Source of the DNA: Huaxiibacter chinensis
GTDB taxonomy: Bacteria; Pseudomonadota; Gammaproteobacteria; Enterobacterales; Enterobacteriaceae
Direction of reading: 5' to 3'
Assembly (NCBI RefSeq): GCF_022171985.1
Contig: NZ_JAJVHF010000001.1
Location: 744,001-808,000, forward strand
Length of the DNA stretch: 64,000 nt
Part shown: positions 25,601 to 35,624 of the stretch, in pieces
Numbering within the stretch: position 1 is the first letter of the stretch
How the letters are laid out: the number at the start of each line of letters is the position of its first letter
Program-made: the position numbers and the translations under genes
Notes under the pieces: model-generated
Database searches by the model: none
Seen by the model: only the letters and a program-made list of their open reading frames with translations
Told to the model about the DNA's origin: nothing

Positions 25601-27265
25601 ATGTGTTCTATTTTTGGCGTACTGGATATTAAAACTGACGCAGGCGAACTGCGCAAAAAGGCACTGGAACTGTCTCGTCTGATGCGTCACCGCGGTCCGG
25701 ACTGGTCTGGGGTCTACGCAAGCGATAAAGCAATTCTGGCGCATGAACGCCTGTCCATTGTTGACGTCAACGCCGGTGCTCAGCCGCTGTATAACGAGAA
25801 GAAAACGCACGCGCTGGCCGTTAACGGTGAAATTTACAACCATCAGGCGCTGCGCGCGGAATATGGCGACCGCTATGCCTTCCAGACGGGATCCGACTGC
25901 GAAGTTATCCTGGCGCTGTATCAGGAAAAAGGCCCTGAATTCCTTGACGAACTCCAGGGAATGTTCGCCTTTGCTCTGTACGACAGCGAAAAAGACGCTT
26001 ACCTGATCGCCCGTGACCATATTGGTATCATTCCGCTGTATATGGGCCACGACGAACACGGGAACTTCTACGTTGCGTCTGAAATGAAAGCTCTGGTGCC
26101 GGTATGCCGCACCATCAAAGAGTTCCCGGCCGGAAGCTTCCTGTGGAGCAAAGACGGAGAAATCCGTTCATATTATCAGCGCGACTGGTTCGATTATGAG
26201 GCGGTGAAAGACAACGTGACCGACAAAGCTGAGCTGACCCAGGCGCTGGAAGAGGCGGTTAAAAGCCATCTGATGTCAGACGTTCCTTATGGCGTGCTGC
26301 TCTCCGGCGGTCTGGACTCCTCGGTCATTTCTGCCATCACCAAAAAGTACGCCGCACGTCGCGTTGAAGATCAGGAGCGTTCTGAAGCCTGGTGGCCGCA
26401 GCTGCACTCCTTTGCCGTGGGTCTGGAAGGTGCACCCGATCTGAAAGCCGCCCAGGAAGTCGCTAACCATCTTGGCACCGTGCACCATGAAATTCACTTC
26501 ACCGTGCAGGAAGGGCTGGATGCGATTCGTGATGTGATTTATCACATTGAAACTTATGATGTGACCACCATCCGCGCCTCGACGCCGATGTATCTGATGT
26601 CCCGCAAAATCAAGGCGATGGGCATTAAGATGGTGCTCTCCGGCGAAGGCTCGGATGAAGTGTTCGGCGGCTATTTGTACTTCCATAAAGCGCCAGATGC
26701 CAAAGAGCTGCATGAAGAGACGGTGCGTAAGCTGCAGGCGCTGCATATGTTTGACTGTGCCCGTGCCAACAAAGCAATGTCCGCGTGGGGCGTGGAAGCC
26801 CGTGTCCCGTTCCTGGACAAAAAATTCCTTGATGTCGCCATGCGTATTAACCCGCAGGATAAAATGTGCGGAAACGGCAAAATGGAAAAACATATCCTGC
26901 GCGAATGTTTTGAATCCTATCTGCCGGCAAGCGTCGCCTGGCGTCAGAAAGAGCAGTTCTCTGATGGCGTTGGCTACAGCTGGATTGACACGCTGAAAGA
27001 AGTGGCCGCTAAGCACGTGACCGATCAACAACTGGAAACCGCCAGCTTCCGCTTTCCGTATAACACGCCGGGTTCTAAAGAAGCCTATCTGTACCGTGAA
27101 ATTTTTGAAGAGCTGTTCCCGGTCCCCAGCGCAGCAGAATGTGTGCCTGGCGGCCCGTCAGTCGCCTGCTCTTCTGCGAAAGCGATTGAGTGGGATGAAT
27201 CGTTCAAATCCATGAACGATCCATCAGGACGTGCGGTAGGCGTTCACCAGTCTGCCTATAAATGA
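25601..27265 (+). CDS. asnB: Asparagine synthetase B
   Basis: Glutamine-dependent asparagine synthetase of 554 residues, matching E. coli. The mature enzyme starts at the nucleophile Cys2 (MCSIFGV), giving an N-terminal glutaminase domain (about 1-200) with RHRGPDWSG and VNGEIYNH. The C-terminal synthetase domain carries the ATP loop LLSGGLDSS and the later GEGSDEVFGGY. It makes Asn from Asp, Gln and ATP in the cytosol. Good ribosome site (GGAGAAGG). It stands alone, with its own terminator before the tRNA operon. Confidence 0.98.
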   Translation: MCSIFGVLDIKTDAGELRKKALELSRLMRHRGPDWSGVYASDKAILAHERLSIVDVNAGAQPLYNEKKTHALAVNGEIYNHQALRAEYGDRYAFQTGSDCEVILALYQEKGPEFLDELQGMFAFALYDSEKDAYLIARDHIGIIPLYMGHDEHGNFYVASEMKALVPVCRTIKEFPAGSFLWSKDGEIRSYYQRDWFDYEAVKDNVTDKAELTQALEEAVKSHLMSDVPYGVLLSGGLDSSVISAITKKYAARRVEDQERSEAWWPQLHSFAVGLEGAPDLKAAQEVANHLGTVHHEIHFTVQEGLDAIRDVIYHIETYDVTTIRASTPMYLMSRKIKAMGIKMVLSGEGSDEVFGGYLYFHKAPDAKELHEETVRKLQALHMFDCARANKAMSAWGVEARVPFLDKKFLDVAMRINPQDKMCGNGKMEKHILRECFESYLPASVAWRQKEQFSDGVGYSWIDTLKEVAAKHVTDQQLETASFRFPYNTPGSKEAYLYREIFEELFPVPSAAECVPGGPSVACSSAKAIEWDESFKSMNDPSGRAVGVHQSAYK

Positions 27266-27278
27266 TCCCATCCGATCT

Positions 27279-27302
27279 AAAAGGCCCTTCGGGGCCTTTT
27301 TT
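27279..27302 (+). terminator. asnB terminator
   Basis: A 9-bp stem (AAAAGGCCC/GGGCCTTTT) with a stable TTCG loop and T-run, 14 bases after asnB. Confidence 0.9.
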
Positions 27303-27419
27303 CGTTGTCGATTTTGTTCAACAAAAACGATTAATAAACAATAATTGCCGAATATTCGGTCACGCTGTTCGCAACCTAACCAAACAGTCACATTCAGGAC
27401 ATTTTCGTTGAAAAAGGTG

Positions 27420-27448
27420 TTGACGCTGCAAGGGTCTATACGCATAAT
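27420..27448 (+). promoter_or_regulatory. tRNA operon promoter
   Basis: TTGACG, a 17-base spacer and CATAAT are followed by a GC-rich discriminator (GCGCCCCGC), the mark of stringently controlled stable-RNA promoters. The first tRNA begins about 33 bases beyond the expected start site. Confidence 0.75.
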
Positions 27449-27487
27449 GCGCCCCGCAACGCCGATAAGGTTACGCGAAAAAAAGAT

Positions 27488-27564
27488 GGCTACGTAGCTC
27501 AGTTGGTTAGAGCACATCACTCATAATGATGGGGTCACAGGTTCGAATCCCGTCGTAGCCACCA
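27488..27564 (+). tRNA. metT: tRNA-Met (CAT), elongator
   Basis: A complete 77-base cloverleaf with encoded CCA. The anticodon loop contains CTCATAA (anticodon CAT), and the T-arm is GGTTCGAATCC. Identical to the copy at 27877. First gene of the operon, as in E. coli metT-leuW-glnUW-metU-glnVX. Confidence 0.97.
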
Positions 27565-27572
27565 TCTTTTTT

Positions 27573-27657
27573 GCGGGAGTGGCGAAATTGGTAGACGCAC
27601 CAGATTTAGGTTCTGGCGCCGCAAGGTGTGCGAGTTCAAGTCTCGCCTCCCGCACCA
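27573..27657 (+). tRNA. leuW: tRNA-Leu (TAG)
   Basis: An 85-base class II tRNA with a long variable arm and encoded CCA. The anticodon is TAG within the loop TTTAGGT. It lies 8 bases after the first tRNA-Met. Confidence 0.97.
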
Positions 27658-27679
27658 TTTCCAGTAAGCGTTGCACGGA

Positions 27680-27754
27680 TGGGGTATCGCCAAGCGGTAA
27701 GGCACCGGTTTTTGATACCGGCATTCCCTGGTTCGAATCCAGGTACCCCAGCCA
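27680..27754 (+). tRNA. glnU: tRNA-Gln (TTG), copy 1
   Basis: A 75-base tRNA starting with the unpaired T typical of enteric tRNA-Gln, with anticodon TTG and encoded CCA. Identical in sequence to the next gene. Confidence 0.97.
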
Positions 27755-27785
27755 TTTTCTTCGATTTGCGGTTCTCCGCGGTTAT

Positions 27786-27860
27786 TGGGGTATCGCCAAG
27801 CGGTAAGGCACCGGTTTTTGATACCGGCATTCCCTGGTTCGAATCCAGGTACCCCAGCCA
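27786..27860 (+). tRNA. glnW: tRNA-Gln (TTG), copy 2
   Basis: An exact copy of the tRNA at 27680-27754, 31 bases further on, with anticodon TTG and encoded CCA. Corresponds to the glnU/glnW pair of E. coli. Confidence 0.97.
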
Positions 27861-27876
27861 TCGAAGATTGTAGTCT

Positions 27877-27953
27877 GGCTACGTAGCTCAGTTGGTTAGA
27901 GCACATCACTCATAATGATGGGGTCACAGGTTCGAATCCCGTCGTAGCCACCA
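27877..27953 (+). tRNA. metU: tRNA-Met (CAT), second copy
   Basis: An exact copy of the 77-base elongator tRNA-Met at 27488-27564, in the position of E. coli metU. Confidence 0.97.
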
Positions 27954-27997
27954 AATTAGTGAGTTATCGATTTAATCGGTAACGTTAAAAGAATTGT

Positions 27998-28072
27998 TGG
28001 GGTATCGCCAAGCGGTAAGGCTCTGGTTTCTGATACCAGCATTCCGAGGTTCGAATCCTCGTACCCCAGCCA
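27998..28072 (+). tRNA. glnV: tRNA-Gln (CTG), copy 1
   Basis: A 75-base tRNA-Gln with anticodon CTG and encoded CCA. It differs from the next copy in the acceptor, D-stem side and T-stem (for example GAGGTTCGAATCCTC here against GGGGTTCGAATCCCT there), with compensating changes. Confidence 0.96.
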
Positions 28073-28109
28073 ATTTAAAAAGTCGTTGAGTGTTTTTACT
28101 TAACGCAAT

Positions 28110-28184
28110 TGGGGTGTCGCCAAGCGGTAAGGCACTGGTTTCTGATACCAGCATTCCGGGGTTCGAATCCCTGCACCCCAGCCA
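28110..28184 (+). tRNA. glnX: tRNA-Gln (CTG), copy 2
   Basis: A 75-base tRNA-Gln with anticodon CTG and encoded CCA. Last gene of the operon and followed at once by a terminator. Confidence 0.96.
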
Positions 28185-28194
28185 CTTAAAACAA

Positions 28195-28219
28195 AATAGC
28201 CCGCTCTGCGGGCTTTTTT
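28195..28219 (+). terminator. tRNA operon terminator
   Basis: A 7-bp GC-rich stem (AGCCCGC/GCGGGCT) with a three-base loop and a T-run begins 11 bases after the last tRNA. Confidence 0.9.
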
Positions 28220-28325
28220 GTTTTTGCTGTAGGGTGCATCGGGCCACTCATACTCCCCTCTCTATACATTGCCGCGTTATCTCACGTCATTTTCCTTCTT
28301 ACAGCCATAACAATGCCGACGCAGG

Positions 28326-28600
28326 CTAGCAATTTACAGCCAGGTGCTGGTCCGGCTGAAAATCGCCGAAGCGTTTCCGGAAGGCCGGGGCGAGGCGCAG
28401 GGATGCGCCGAGAGGGCGCGATTTGCAGGGACGCTGCATCGCGCCCGACCCGATAGGCTGAAGGAAAAAGCGGAGGGCACCGCGTAGCGGCGAATTTCTT
28501 GCCGGGAGCCCGGGTCGCCAGGGTGGCGGCGATTGAGCCGCCCTGGCACGTTCACCAGCACCGCTATGACAAAGAGGTGCTGTTCGTAAGGTGAACGGAA
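28326..28600. repeat. GC-rich structured intergenic element
   Basis: About 275 bases between the tRNA operon and ubiF are GC-rich and packed with strong inverted repeats: GGGCGCGAT/ATCGCGCCC (28414-28446) around a GCAG/CTGC inner stem; GCCAGGG/CCCTGGC with GCGGC/GCCGC inside (about 28513-28544); and nested GTTCACC/GGTGAAC and AGCACC/GGTGCT (about 28550-28594). Open frames on the minus strand here have Arg/Pro/Ser-rich translations typical of non-coding GC-rich DNA. I think it is a dispersed repeat or structured RNA rather than a gene; its family is not known to me. Confidence 0.5.
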
Positions 28601-28661
28601 TAAACTGCACAGCCGCATGCTTCCCCTTCACCACCAGAAGAGGGCATCCCGGATACAATCG

Positions 28662-29837
28662 CTACAATCCTAATGCATACTTCAGCGCCTGTCGCTTCAG
28701 CCCACCAGCGCGTTCTGCCGCCATCAGCCCAAGATTTCGCACCAGCCGCATCGGCCCTAAATCATTGCTAAATCCGGCATAGAACAGATCCATCCCCGAC
28801 TGCATGATAAAATTATCGGCCATCCGTCGCATCTGATAGCGCTTTAACACGCGCAGGTTCGCCCAGGGTTCCGCATGCTGCCGCGCACTGCTCAGCACGT
28901 CCAGTAAGGCTTCCACGTCTCGATAGCCCAGATTAACGCCCTGCCCGGCCAGAGGATGAATGGTATGCGCGGCATCCCCCACCAGCGCCAGGCCGTCCTG
29001 CACGTAATCTAAGGCGTGACGACGCGTGAGCGGGAACCCGCCAGCCGCAACGGGCGTCACGGGCCCCAGGCGAGCCGGGAAGTGCCGGGTAATTTCGCGC
29101 TGTAGTTGTTCCAGCGACAGCCCTTGCAGCTGGCGAATCCTGGCGGGGGTGTCATACCACACCAGCGAGGCCCATCGGTCGAAAAGCGGCAGAAAAGCGT
29201 GAGGGCCCGTCGGAGTAAAGTGTTGCCAGGTGCTGTCGCCGGGCTCATTTTCACACTCTACCGTGATAAGCATGCAAGACTGATCGTACTGCCAGGCGTG
29301 AAGACCGATACCCGCTTTTTGTCGCACCTGAGAATTGGCGCCATCGGCCCCGATCACCAGTTTCACCGCCAGTTCATCACCGTTATCCAGCTCAAGGCGA
29401 TGTCCCTGCGGTAACCGATGCAGCGCGCTCAGCGACGCCGGAACACGCAGCGTAACGTTCGGATGCGCCTCAAGGGACTGCCAGAGCGCATGCTGCAGCA
29501 CGTTGTTCTCGACCATATAACCCAGCTGCGGCAGCTTCAGTTCCGCAGCATGGAATTTCACATGGGCGGTTTCCCACTCCCAGGTTTCGAGCTGGCGGTA
29601 AGGGTGAGCGCGCATCTCCCGCACGGCTTCCCAGACGCCGAGTCCGCGCAGAAGATCGACCGAGGCGGCACTGATCGCCGAGATCCGCACATCAGGTTTT
29701 TCCGTCGCGTCAAATACCGGTGGCACCGCCTGTTCAATCACAGTGACATCGAATCCTTGCTGTGCCAGCCCGAGCGCCAGTGCCCCGCCGACCATACCGC
29801 CGCCGACTACGGCAATTTCGGTTTGTTGGAGTGTCAT
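28662..29837 (-). CDS. ubiF: UbiF ubiquinone-biosynthesis hydroxylase
   Basis: FAD-dependent monooxygenase of 391 residues, the E. coli UbiF length. It hydroxylates the C6 position of 2-octaprenyl-3-methyl-6-methoxy-1,4-benzoquinol, the last ring hydroxylation before ubiquinone. The FAD fold is marked by [17 protein letters not shown] (about 9-25), the mid-sequence [13 protein letters not shown], and the second FAD motif [22 protein letters not shown] chose the ATG at 29837 ([14 protein letters not shown]), which has AAGGA nine bases upstream, over a TTG two codons earlier. It is divergent from miaB. Confidence 0.95.
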   Translation of the reverse strand: MTLQQTEIAVVGGGMVGGALALGLAQQGFDVTVIEQAVPPVFDATEKPDVRISAISAASVDLLRGLGVWEAVREMRAHPYRQLETWEWETAHVKFHAAELKLPQLGYMVENNVLQHALWQSLEAHPNVTLRVPASLSALHRLPQGHRLELDNGDELAVKLVIGADGANSQVRQKAGIGLHAWQYDQSCMLITVECENEPGDSTWQHFTPTGPHAFLPLFDRWASLVWYDTPARIRQLQGLSLEQLQREITRHFPARLGPVTPVAAGGFPLTRRHALDYVQDGLALVGDAAHTIHPLAGQGVNLGYRDVEALLDVLSSARQHAEPWANLRVLKRYQMRRMADNFIMQSGMDLFYAGFSNDLGPMRLVRNLGLMAAERAGGLKRQALKYALGL

Positions 29838-29971
29838 GGTCAATAGTCCTTAAAAGAGAATCCCTTAAGTTTACCGGATTTTTTCGCCTTGAGTCGGCTA
29901 ACCTTCATACTGGTCACAACCCTGGCAAAGCATTACAATACGCGGCTTGCACTCCTGAGCTGAGCAAGTCG

Positions 29972-31396
29972 ATGACGAAAAAACTCTATATCAAAACCTG
30001 GGGCTGTCAGATGAACGAATACGATTCATCGAAGATGGCCGATCTGCTGGATGCGACCCACGGATACAAGCTGACCGACGTGGCAGAAGAAGCCGACGTT
30101 TTGCTGCTGAACACCTGCTCAATTCGTGAGAAGGCGCAGGAAAAAGTGTTTCATCTGTTAGGCCGCTGGAAGCTGCTTAAAAAGAAAAATCCCGACCTCA
30201 TCATTGGTGTGGGCGGTTGCGTTGCGTCGCAAGAGGGTAAGCTGATTCGAAGCCGTGCCCATTATGTTGATATCGTTTTTGGTCCGCAAACGCTGCACCG
30301 CCTGCCGGAGATGATCAATTCGGTGCGCGGCGATCGCAGCCCGGTTGTGGATGTCAGCTTCCCGGAAATCGAAAAGTTTGACCGTCTGCCGGAACCCCGC
30401 GCGGATGGCCCGACCGCGTTCGTCTCCATTATGGAAGGCTGCAACAAATACTGCACCTACTGCGTCGTGCCGTATACGCGTGGTGAAGAAGTCAGCCGCC
30501 CAAGCGATGATATTCTGTTTGAAATTGCCCAACTGGCGGCACAGGGCGTACGTGAAGTGAACCTGCTCGGCCAGAACGTGAACGCCTGGCGGGGCGAAAA
30601 CTATGACGGGTCTACCGGCTCATTTGCCGATCTGCTGCGTCTCGTCGCGGCGATCGATGGCATCGATCGCATCCGCTTTACCACCAGCCACCCGATCGAA
30701 TTTACTGACGATATCATCGATGTGTATCGCGATACGCCAGAACTGGTGAGCTTCCTGCACCTGCCGATTCAGTGTGGATCGGACCGCGTGCTGAACCTGA
30801 TGGGGCGCACCCATACGGTGCTGGAGTACAAATCCATTATTCGCAAACTGCGTGAAGCCCGTCCGGATATCCAGATTAGCTCCGACTTTATCGTCGGCTT
30901 CCCGGGTGAGACAACAGACGATTTTGAACGCACCATGAAAGTGATCGGTGACGTGAACTTTGACGTGAGCTACAGCTTTATCTTCTCCGCACGTCCCGGC
31001 ACGCCGGCCGCCGACATGGTGGATGATGTCCCGGAAGAGGAGAAAAAGCAGCGTCTGTATATCCTGCAGGAGCGCCTGCTACAGCAAGCGAATGCCTGGA
31101 GCCGTCGTATGCTGGGCACCGTTCAGCGCGTTCTGGTGGAAGGTACCTCCCGTAAAAGCATCATGCAGCTGACGGGCCGTACCGAAAATAACCGCGTGGT
31201 TAACTTTGAAGGCACGCCGGATATGGTCGGTAAATTTGTGGATATCGAGATTCAGGAAGTGCTCACCAACTCCCTGCGCGGTGTTGTGGTACGCACAGAA
31301 GATGAAATGGGCCTGCGCGTGGCTGAAACGCCGGCCTCCGTCATTGCACGTACCCGCAAAGAAAATGACCTGGGCGTGGGTGTTTATCAGCCTTGA
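29972..31396 (+). CDS. miaB: tRNA methylthiotransferase MiaB
   Basis: Radical-SAM enzyme of 474 residues (E. coli 474). It adds the 2-methylthio group to i6A37 in tRNAs that read codons beginning with U. The N-terminal domain ([12 protein letters not shown]) and two further Cys bind the auxiliary cluster. The radical-SAM Cys are 157, 161 and 164 ([12 protein letters not shown]). A TRAM domain (about 380-445) binds tRNA. An in-frame extension runs far upstream, but the ATG at 29972 ([12 protein letters not shown]) matches the family start. The operon's tRNA-Met and tRNA-Gln are not substrates. Confidence 0.97.
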   Translation: MTKKLYIKTWGCQMNEYDSSKMADLLDATHGYKLTDVAEEADVLLLNTCSIREKAQEKVFHLLGRWKLLKKKNPDLIIGVGGCVASQEGKLIRSRAHYVDIVFGPQTLHRLPEMINSVRGDRSPVVDVSFPEIEKFDRLPEPRADGPTAFVSIMEGCNKYCTYCVVPYTRGEEVSRPSDDILFEIAQLAAQGVREVNLLGQNVNAWRGENYDGSTGSFADLLRLVAAIDGIDRIRFTTSHPIEFTDDIIDVYRDTPELVSFLHLPIQCGSDRVLNLMGRTHTVLEYKSIIRKLREARPDIQISSDFIVGFPGETTDDFERTMKVIGDVNFDVSYSFIFSARPGTPAADMVDDVPEEEKKQRLYILQERLLQQANAWSRRMLGTVQRVLVEGTSRKSIMQLTGRTENNRVVNFEGTPDMVGKFVDIEIQEVLTNSLRGVVVRTEDEMGLRVAETPASVIARTRKENDLGVGVYQP

Positions 31397-31403
31397 TCCT
31401 GTC

Positions 31404-31425
31404 AGGCCTGCCACTCCGGCAGGCC
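31404..31425 (+). terminator. Hairpin after miaB
   Basis: A 9-bp stem (AGGCCTGCC/GGCAGGCCT) lies 8 bases after miaB. The following TTGCAATT is a poor U-tract, so it may only partly terminate and allow read-through into ybeZ. Confidence 0.55.
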
Positions 31426-31548
31426 TTGCAATTCCCTTCCGTATCCCCAATATGCATTGCAAGGCTTGCGCCTTTATTCCATGGCGTGAATACTTTCACC
31501 ATAGACCCGACTGAACGGGCCTGAAAGCACATTCAAAAGAGGAACAGT

Positions 31549-32595
31549 TTGAATACAGAAACGCGTGAAATTACCCTTGAGCCAGCAGACAACGCTCGCC
31601 TGCTGAGCCTTTGCGGGCCGTTTGATGACAACGTCAAACAACTGGAGCGACGTCTGGGTATCGAAATCAATCGTCGCGATAATCACTTCAAACTCACCGG
31701 ACGCGCCATTTGCGTCAACGCCGCTGCGGATATTTTGCGTAGCCTGTATGTGGATACCGCCCCGATGCGTGGCGAAAGCCAGGACATTGAGCCGGAAAAA
31801 ATCCATCTTGCCATTAAAGAAGCGCGCGTGCTGGAGCAGAGCGCAGAGCGTGTGCCTGAATACGGCAAGGTCATTAATATCAAAACCAAGCGGGGCGTGA
31901 TTAAGCCGCGCACGCCGAATCAGGCGCAATACATCGCCAACATCCTCGATCACGACATCACCTTTGGCATCGGCCCGGCAGGGACGGGGAAAACCTATCT
32001 GGCGGTTGCGGCTGCGGTGGATGCCCTTGAGCGTCAGGATATTCGTCGTATTCTGCTGACCCGCCCGGCGGTCGAAGCCGGTGAAAAACTGGGCTTCCTG
32101 CCAGGCGATTTAAGCCAGAAGGTCGATCCTTATCTTCGCCCGCTTTACGATGCGCTGTTTGAGATGCTGGGCTTTGAAAAAGTCGAGAAGCTGATTGAGC
32201 GCAACGTGATTGAAGTTGCCCCGCTGGCGTATATGCGTGGTCGTACGCTGAACGATGCTTTTATCATTCTGGATGAGAGTCAGAACACCACCATCGAACA
32301 GATGAAGATGTTCCTGACCCGTATCGGCTTTAATTCAAAAGCCGTCATCACCGGCGATATCACCCAGATTGACCTGCCGCGCAGCACCAAATCGGGCCTG
32401 CGTCATGCCATTGAAGTTCTGGCCGAGGTCGATGAAATTAGCTTTAACTTCTTTAACAGTGAAGATGTGGTGCGCCATCCGGTGGTGGCCCGCATCGTGA
32501 ATGCCTATGAGGCGTGGGAAGAAGCGGAACAAAAGCGTAAGGCAGAGCTGGCCGCTGAACGCAAACGCGAATCCCAGGAACAGGAACAGAAATGA
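31549..32595 (+). CDS. ybeZ: PhoH-like NTPase YbeZ
   Basis: PhoH-family ATPase of 348 residues (about 346 in E. coli). The Walker A loop is [12 protein letters not shown] (about 142-153), Walker B is [11 protein letters not shown], and sensor-like [12 protein letters not shown] follows. It works with the rRNA-processing endonuclease YbeY, whose start overlaps its stop by four bases, and an RNA-handling role is inferred. The start is TTG with AGAGGAAC upstream. The C-terminal tail is highly charged ([14 protein letters not shown]). Confidence 0.94.
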   Translation: MNTETREITLEPADNARLLSLCGPFDDNVKQLERRLGIEINRRDNHFKLTGRAICVNAAADILRSLYVDTAPMRGESQDIEPEKIHLAIKEARVLEQSAERVPEYGKVINIKTKRGVIKPRTPNQAQYIANILDHDITFGIGPAGTGKTYLAVAAAVDALERQDIRRILLTRPAVEAGEKLGFLPGDLSQKVDPYLRPLYDALFEMLGFEKVEKLIERNVIEVAPLAYMRGRTLNDAFIILDESQNTTIEQMKMFLTRIGFNSKAVITGDITQIDLPRSTKSGLRHAIEVLAEVDEISFNFFNSEDVVRHPVVARIVNAYEAWEEAEQKRKAELAAERKRESQEQEQK

Positions 32596-33059
32596 GTCAG
32601 GTTATTCTCGATTTACAGCTGGCATGCGAAGACACGTCAGGTTTGCCTGAAGAGGCACAGTTTCAGCAATGGCTCGATGCGGTGATTCCTCAGTTTCAGG
32701 AAGAGTCAGAGGTCACTATTCGTCTGGTTGACGAAGCAGAAAGCCACGAGCTGAACCTGACCTATCGCGGGAAGGATAAGCCCACTAACGTGCTCTCCTT
32801 CCCTTTTGAAGCGCCGCCGGGTATCGAGATGCCGCTGCTGGGCGATTTGATCATTTGCCGCCAGGTGGTTGAACAGGAAGCAAAAGAGCAAGAGAAGCCG
32901 CTTGATGCGCACTGGGCGCATATGGTCATTCACGGCAGTCTGCATTTGCTGGGGTATGATCATATTGAAGACGACGAAGCGGAAGAGATGGAATCCCTTG
33001 AGACAGAGATAATGCTTGCTCTGGGCTATGAGGATCCGTACATTGCCGAGAAAGAATAG
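32592..33059 (+). CDS. ybeY: Endoribonuclease YbeY
   Basis: UPF0054 metalloenzyme of 155 residues, as in E. coli. It takes part in 16S rRNA 3'-end maturation and 70S quality control. The zinc motif [11 protein letters not shown] supplies His114, His118 and His124. The substrate-side Arg in [16 protein letters not shown] is kept. The ATGA overlap with ybeZ indicates coupling. Confidence 0.97.
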   Translation: MSQVILDLQLACEDTSGLPEEAQFQQWLDAVIPQFQEESEVTIRLVDEAESHELNLTYRGKDKPTNVLSFPFEAPPGIEMPLLGDLIICRQVVEQEAKEQEKPLDAHWAHMVIHGSLHLLGYDHIEDDEAEEMESLETEIMLALGYEDPYIAEKE

Positions 33060-33096
33060 TCAGTTTAACCGTCCTACACGGGACTGACCCATCAGG

Positions 33097-33125
33097 CCGC
33101 CGCACCGGACATTCTCCTGCGGCGG
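33097..33125 (+). other. Intercistronic hairpins ybeY-corC
   Basis: An 8-bp GC stem (CCGCCGCA/TGCGGCGG) with no T-run follows a second, imperfect stem (GTCAGT/ACTGAC, 33059-33088). They probably affect mRNA stability rather than termination, as corC is expected to be in the same operon. Confidence 0.5.
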
Positions 33126-33163
33126 TGAGCATTTCATTGACGAGAGAACCCTTAACAAACGCC

Positions 33164-34042
33164 ATGAGCGACGACAATTCACACAGTAGCGACACGACAA
33201 CCAGTAAAAAGGGATTTTTCTCCCTCATTCTGAGCCAGCTTTTCCACGGTGAACCAAAAAACCGTGATGAACTTCTGGAGCTGATTCGTGATTCCGGGCA
33301 GAACGACCTTATCGATGAAGATACGCGCGAAATGCTCGAAGGGGTGATGGACATTGCAGACCAGCGTGTCCGCGACATCATGATCCCCCGCTCGCAGATG
33401 ATCACCCTGAAACGTAACCAAACCCTGGACGAGTGCCTCGATGTCATTATCGAGTCTGCCCACTCGCGTTTCCCGGTCATCAGCGAAGATAAAGATCACA
33501 TTGAAGGGATTCTGATGGCGAAGGATCTGCTGCCGTTTATGCGCAGTGATGCCGAAGCCTTCAGCATGGAAAAAGTGTTACGCCAGGCAGTGGTGGTACC
33601 GGAAAGTAAGCGTGTTGACCGCATGCTGAAAGAGTTCCGTTCTCAGCGTTACCACATGGCGATTGTTATCGATGAATTTGGCGGTGTGTCTGGCCTTGTC
33701 ACGATTGAAGACATTCTTGAGCTGATCGTGGGCGAAATCGAAGACGAGTACGACGAAGAAGATGATATCGAATTCCGTCAGCTGAGCCGCCATACCTGGA
33801 CCGTGCGCGCTCTGGCCTCTATCGAAGATTTCAACGAAACCTTTGGCACCCACTTCAGCGACGAAGAGGTTGATACCATCGGTGGGCTGGTCATGCAGGC
33901 ATTTGGTCATCTTCCGGCCCGTGGCGAATCCGTTGACATAGACGGTTACCAGTTTAAGGTCGCCATGGCCGACAGCCGTCGTATTATTCAGGTTCATGTC
34001 AGAATGCCGGACGATTCACCGGTACCTAAAATGGAAGACTAA
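33164..34042 (+). CDS. corC: CorC (YbeX), CBS-domain protein
   Basis: A 292-residue protein equal to E. coli CorC. Two CBS domains (about 70-190: [54 protein letters not shown]) bind adenosine nucleotides, and a C-terminal CorC/HlyC transporter-associated domain follows. E. coli CorC is linked to Mg2+/Co2+ efflux and to ribosome function along with YbeY. An acidic stretch [13 protein letters not shown] precedes the last domain. The ATG at 33164 ([10 protein letters not shown]) is preferred over an upstream start 13 codons earlier. Confidence 0.95.
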   Translation: MSDDNSHSSDTTTSKKGFFSLILSQLFHGEPKNRDELLELIRDSGQNDLIDEDTREMLEGVMDIADQRVRDIMIPRSQMITLKRNQTLDECLDVIIESAHSRFPVISEDKDHIEGILMAKDLLPFMRSDAEAFSMEKVLRQAVVVPESKRVDRMLKEFRSQRYHMAIVIDEFGGVSGLVTIEDILELIVGEIEDEYDEEDDIEFRQLSRHTWTVRALASIEDFNETFGTHFSDEEVDTIGGLVMQAFGHLPARGESVDIDGYQFKVAMADSRRIIQVHVRMPDDSPVPKMED

Positions 34043-34047
34043 TGTAA

Positions 34048-35586
34048 ATGGCATTTGCCTCATTACTTGAACGCCAGCGCGTCCGTTTGCTGCTGGCGCT
34101 GTTCTTTGGAGCCAGCGGTACGCTGGCTTTTTCACCTTACGATTTCTGGCCTGCGGCCCTTATCTCGCTGATGGGCCTCCAGGGGCTGACGTTAAACCGT
34201 CGTCCCGTCCAGGCCGCTGCGATTGGCTACTTCTGGGGACTGGGGCTGTTCGGCTCCGGCATTAACTGGGTGTATGTCAGTATCGCGCAGTTTGGCGGCA
34301 TGCCTGGCCCGGTCAATATTTTCCTGGTCGTGCTGCTGGCAGCCTATCTTTCGCTGTATACCGGTCTGTTTGCCGGGGTGCTTTCCCGCCTGTGGCCGAA
34401 AACCCACTGGATCCGCGTGGCCATCGCCGCGCCCGTTGTCTGGCAAATCACAGAGTTCCTGCGCGGCTGGGTGTTAACCGGCTTCCCGTGGCTGCAGTTT
34501 GGTTACAGCCAGATCGATGGCCCACTGAAAGGCCTTGCGCCGGTAATGGGCGTCGAAGCGATCAACTTCCTGCTGATGGTGGTCAGTGGCCTACTGGTTC
34601 TGGCGCTGGTGCAGCGTAGCTTACGACCGCTTATCGCCGGACTGGTACTTTTCGCCCTTCCCTTCCCGCTGCGCTATATCCAGTGGTATAGCCTTGTTCC
34701 CGAACGGGCGACCCAGGTCTCGATGGTGCAGGGAAATATCCCGCAGTCGCTCAAATGGGATGAAAATCAGCTCATTAATACGCTGAAGATCTACCTGGAT
34801 GCGACGCAAAAAGAGATGGGCAAATCGCAGCTGATTATCTGGCCTGAGTCGGCCATCCCGGATTTAGAGATTAACCAGCAGCGCTTCCTGAGCATGATGG
34901 ACGATCTGCTACGGGCGCGTAACAGCACACTGATTACCGGAATCGTCGATGCGCGCCTCAACAAGCAGAATCGTTACGATACCTACAACACCATTATCAC
35001 GCTGGGCAAAGATAATCCGTACAGCTATCAATCGACCAATCGCTACAACAAAAACCACCTGGTTCCCTTTGGTGAATTTGTTCCGCTGGAATCGATTCTG
35101 CGTCCGCTGGCGCCTTTCTTCGATCTGCCGATGTCGTCATTCAGCCGTGGGCCTTACGTGCAGCCGCAGCTCCATGCGCATAATCTGGCGTTGACGCCCG
35201 CCATCTGTTACGAAATTATCCTTGGCGAGCAGGTGCGCGATAACTTCCGTCCGGATACGGATTATCTGCTGACCATCTCTAACGACGCCTGGTTTGGCAA
35301 GTCGATTGGGCCGTGGCAGCACTTCCAGATGGCACGCATGCGCTCGCTGGAGCTGGCACGTCCGCTGCTGCGCAGCACCAATAATGGCATCACTGCCGTC
35401 ATTGGGCCGCAGGGTGAAATTCAGGCGATGATCCCGCAGTTTAGCCGTGCGGTGCTGACGACCAAAGTCACGCCGACAACGGGGCTGACGCCGTATGCCC
35501 GTACGGGTAACTGGCCGCTGTGGATCCTGACCGTACTGTTTGGCTTTGGCGCAGTATTAATGAGCCTGCGTCAGCGCCGTCGATAA
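34048..35586 (+). CDS. lnt: Apolipoprotein N-acyltransferase
   Basis: Inner-membrane enzyme of 512 residues, as in E. coli. It adds the third acyl chain to the N-terminal Cys of lipoproteins, needed for Lol export to the outer membrane. About six membrane segments fill residues 1-210, and a nitrilase-like periplasmic domain follows. The catalytic triad is visible: Glu267 (WPESAIPD), the Lys in [13 protein letters not shown] and Cys387 (ICYEI). It starts five bases after corC. Its clients here include ChiQ, RlpA, LptE and the solute-binding lipoprotein. Confidence 0.97.
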   Translation: MAFASLLERQRVRLLLALFFGASGTLAFSPYDFWPAALISLMGLQGLTLNRRPVQAAAIGYFWGLGLFGSGINWVYVSIAQFGGMPGPVNIFLVVLLAAYLSLYTGLFAGVLSRLWPKTHWIRVAIAAPVVWQITEFLRGWVLTGFPWLQFGYSQIDGPLKGLAPVMGVEAINFLLMVVSGLLVLALVQRSLRPLIAGLVLFALPFPLRYIQWYSLVPERATQVSMVQGNIPQSLKWDENQLINTLKIYLDATQKEMGKSQLIIWPESAIPDLEINQQRFLSMMDDLLRARNSTLITGIVDARLNKQNRYDTYNTIITLGKDNPYSYQSTNRYNKNHLVPFGEFVPLESILRPLAPFFDLPMSSFSRGPYVQPQLHAHNLALTPAICYEIILGEQVRDNFRPDTDYLLTISNDAWFGKSIGPWQHFQMARMRSLELARPLLRSTNNGITAVIGPQGEIQAMIPQFSRAVLTTKVTPTTGLTPYARTGNWPLWILTVLFGFGAVLMSLRQRRR

Positions 35587-35600
35587 TCTCCCTTCTCTCA

Positions 35601-35624
35601 CCCCTCTCCCGCCGTGGAGAGGGG
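35601..35624 (+). terminator. CCCCTCTCC hairpin after lnt
   Basis: A 9-bp stem (CCCCTCTCC/GGAGAGGGG) 14 bases after lnt. It belongs to the same sequence type as the hairpins repeated after rihA at 40.2-40.6 kb. No proper U-tract follows, so termination strength is uncertain. Confidence 0.6.

Noticed and set aside
28326-28658. A 110-codon minus-strand frame in the GC-rich element before ubiF
   Set aside because: Its translation is rich in Arg, Pro, Ser and Ala with no fold pattern, it has no ribosome site, and the DNA is dominated by inverted repeats.
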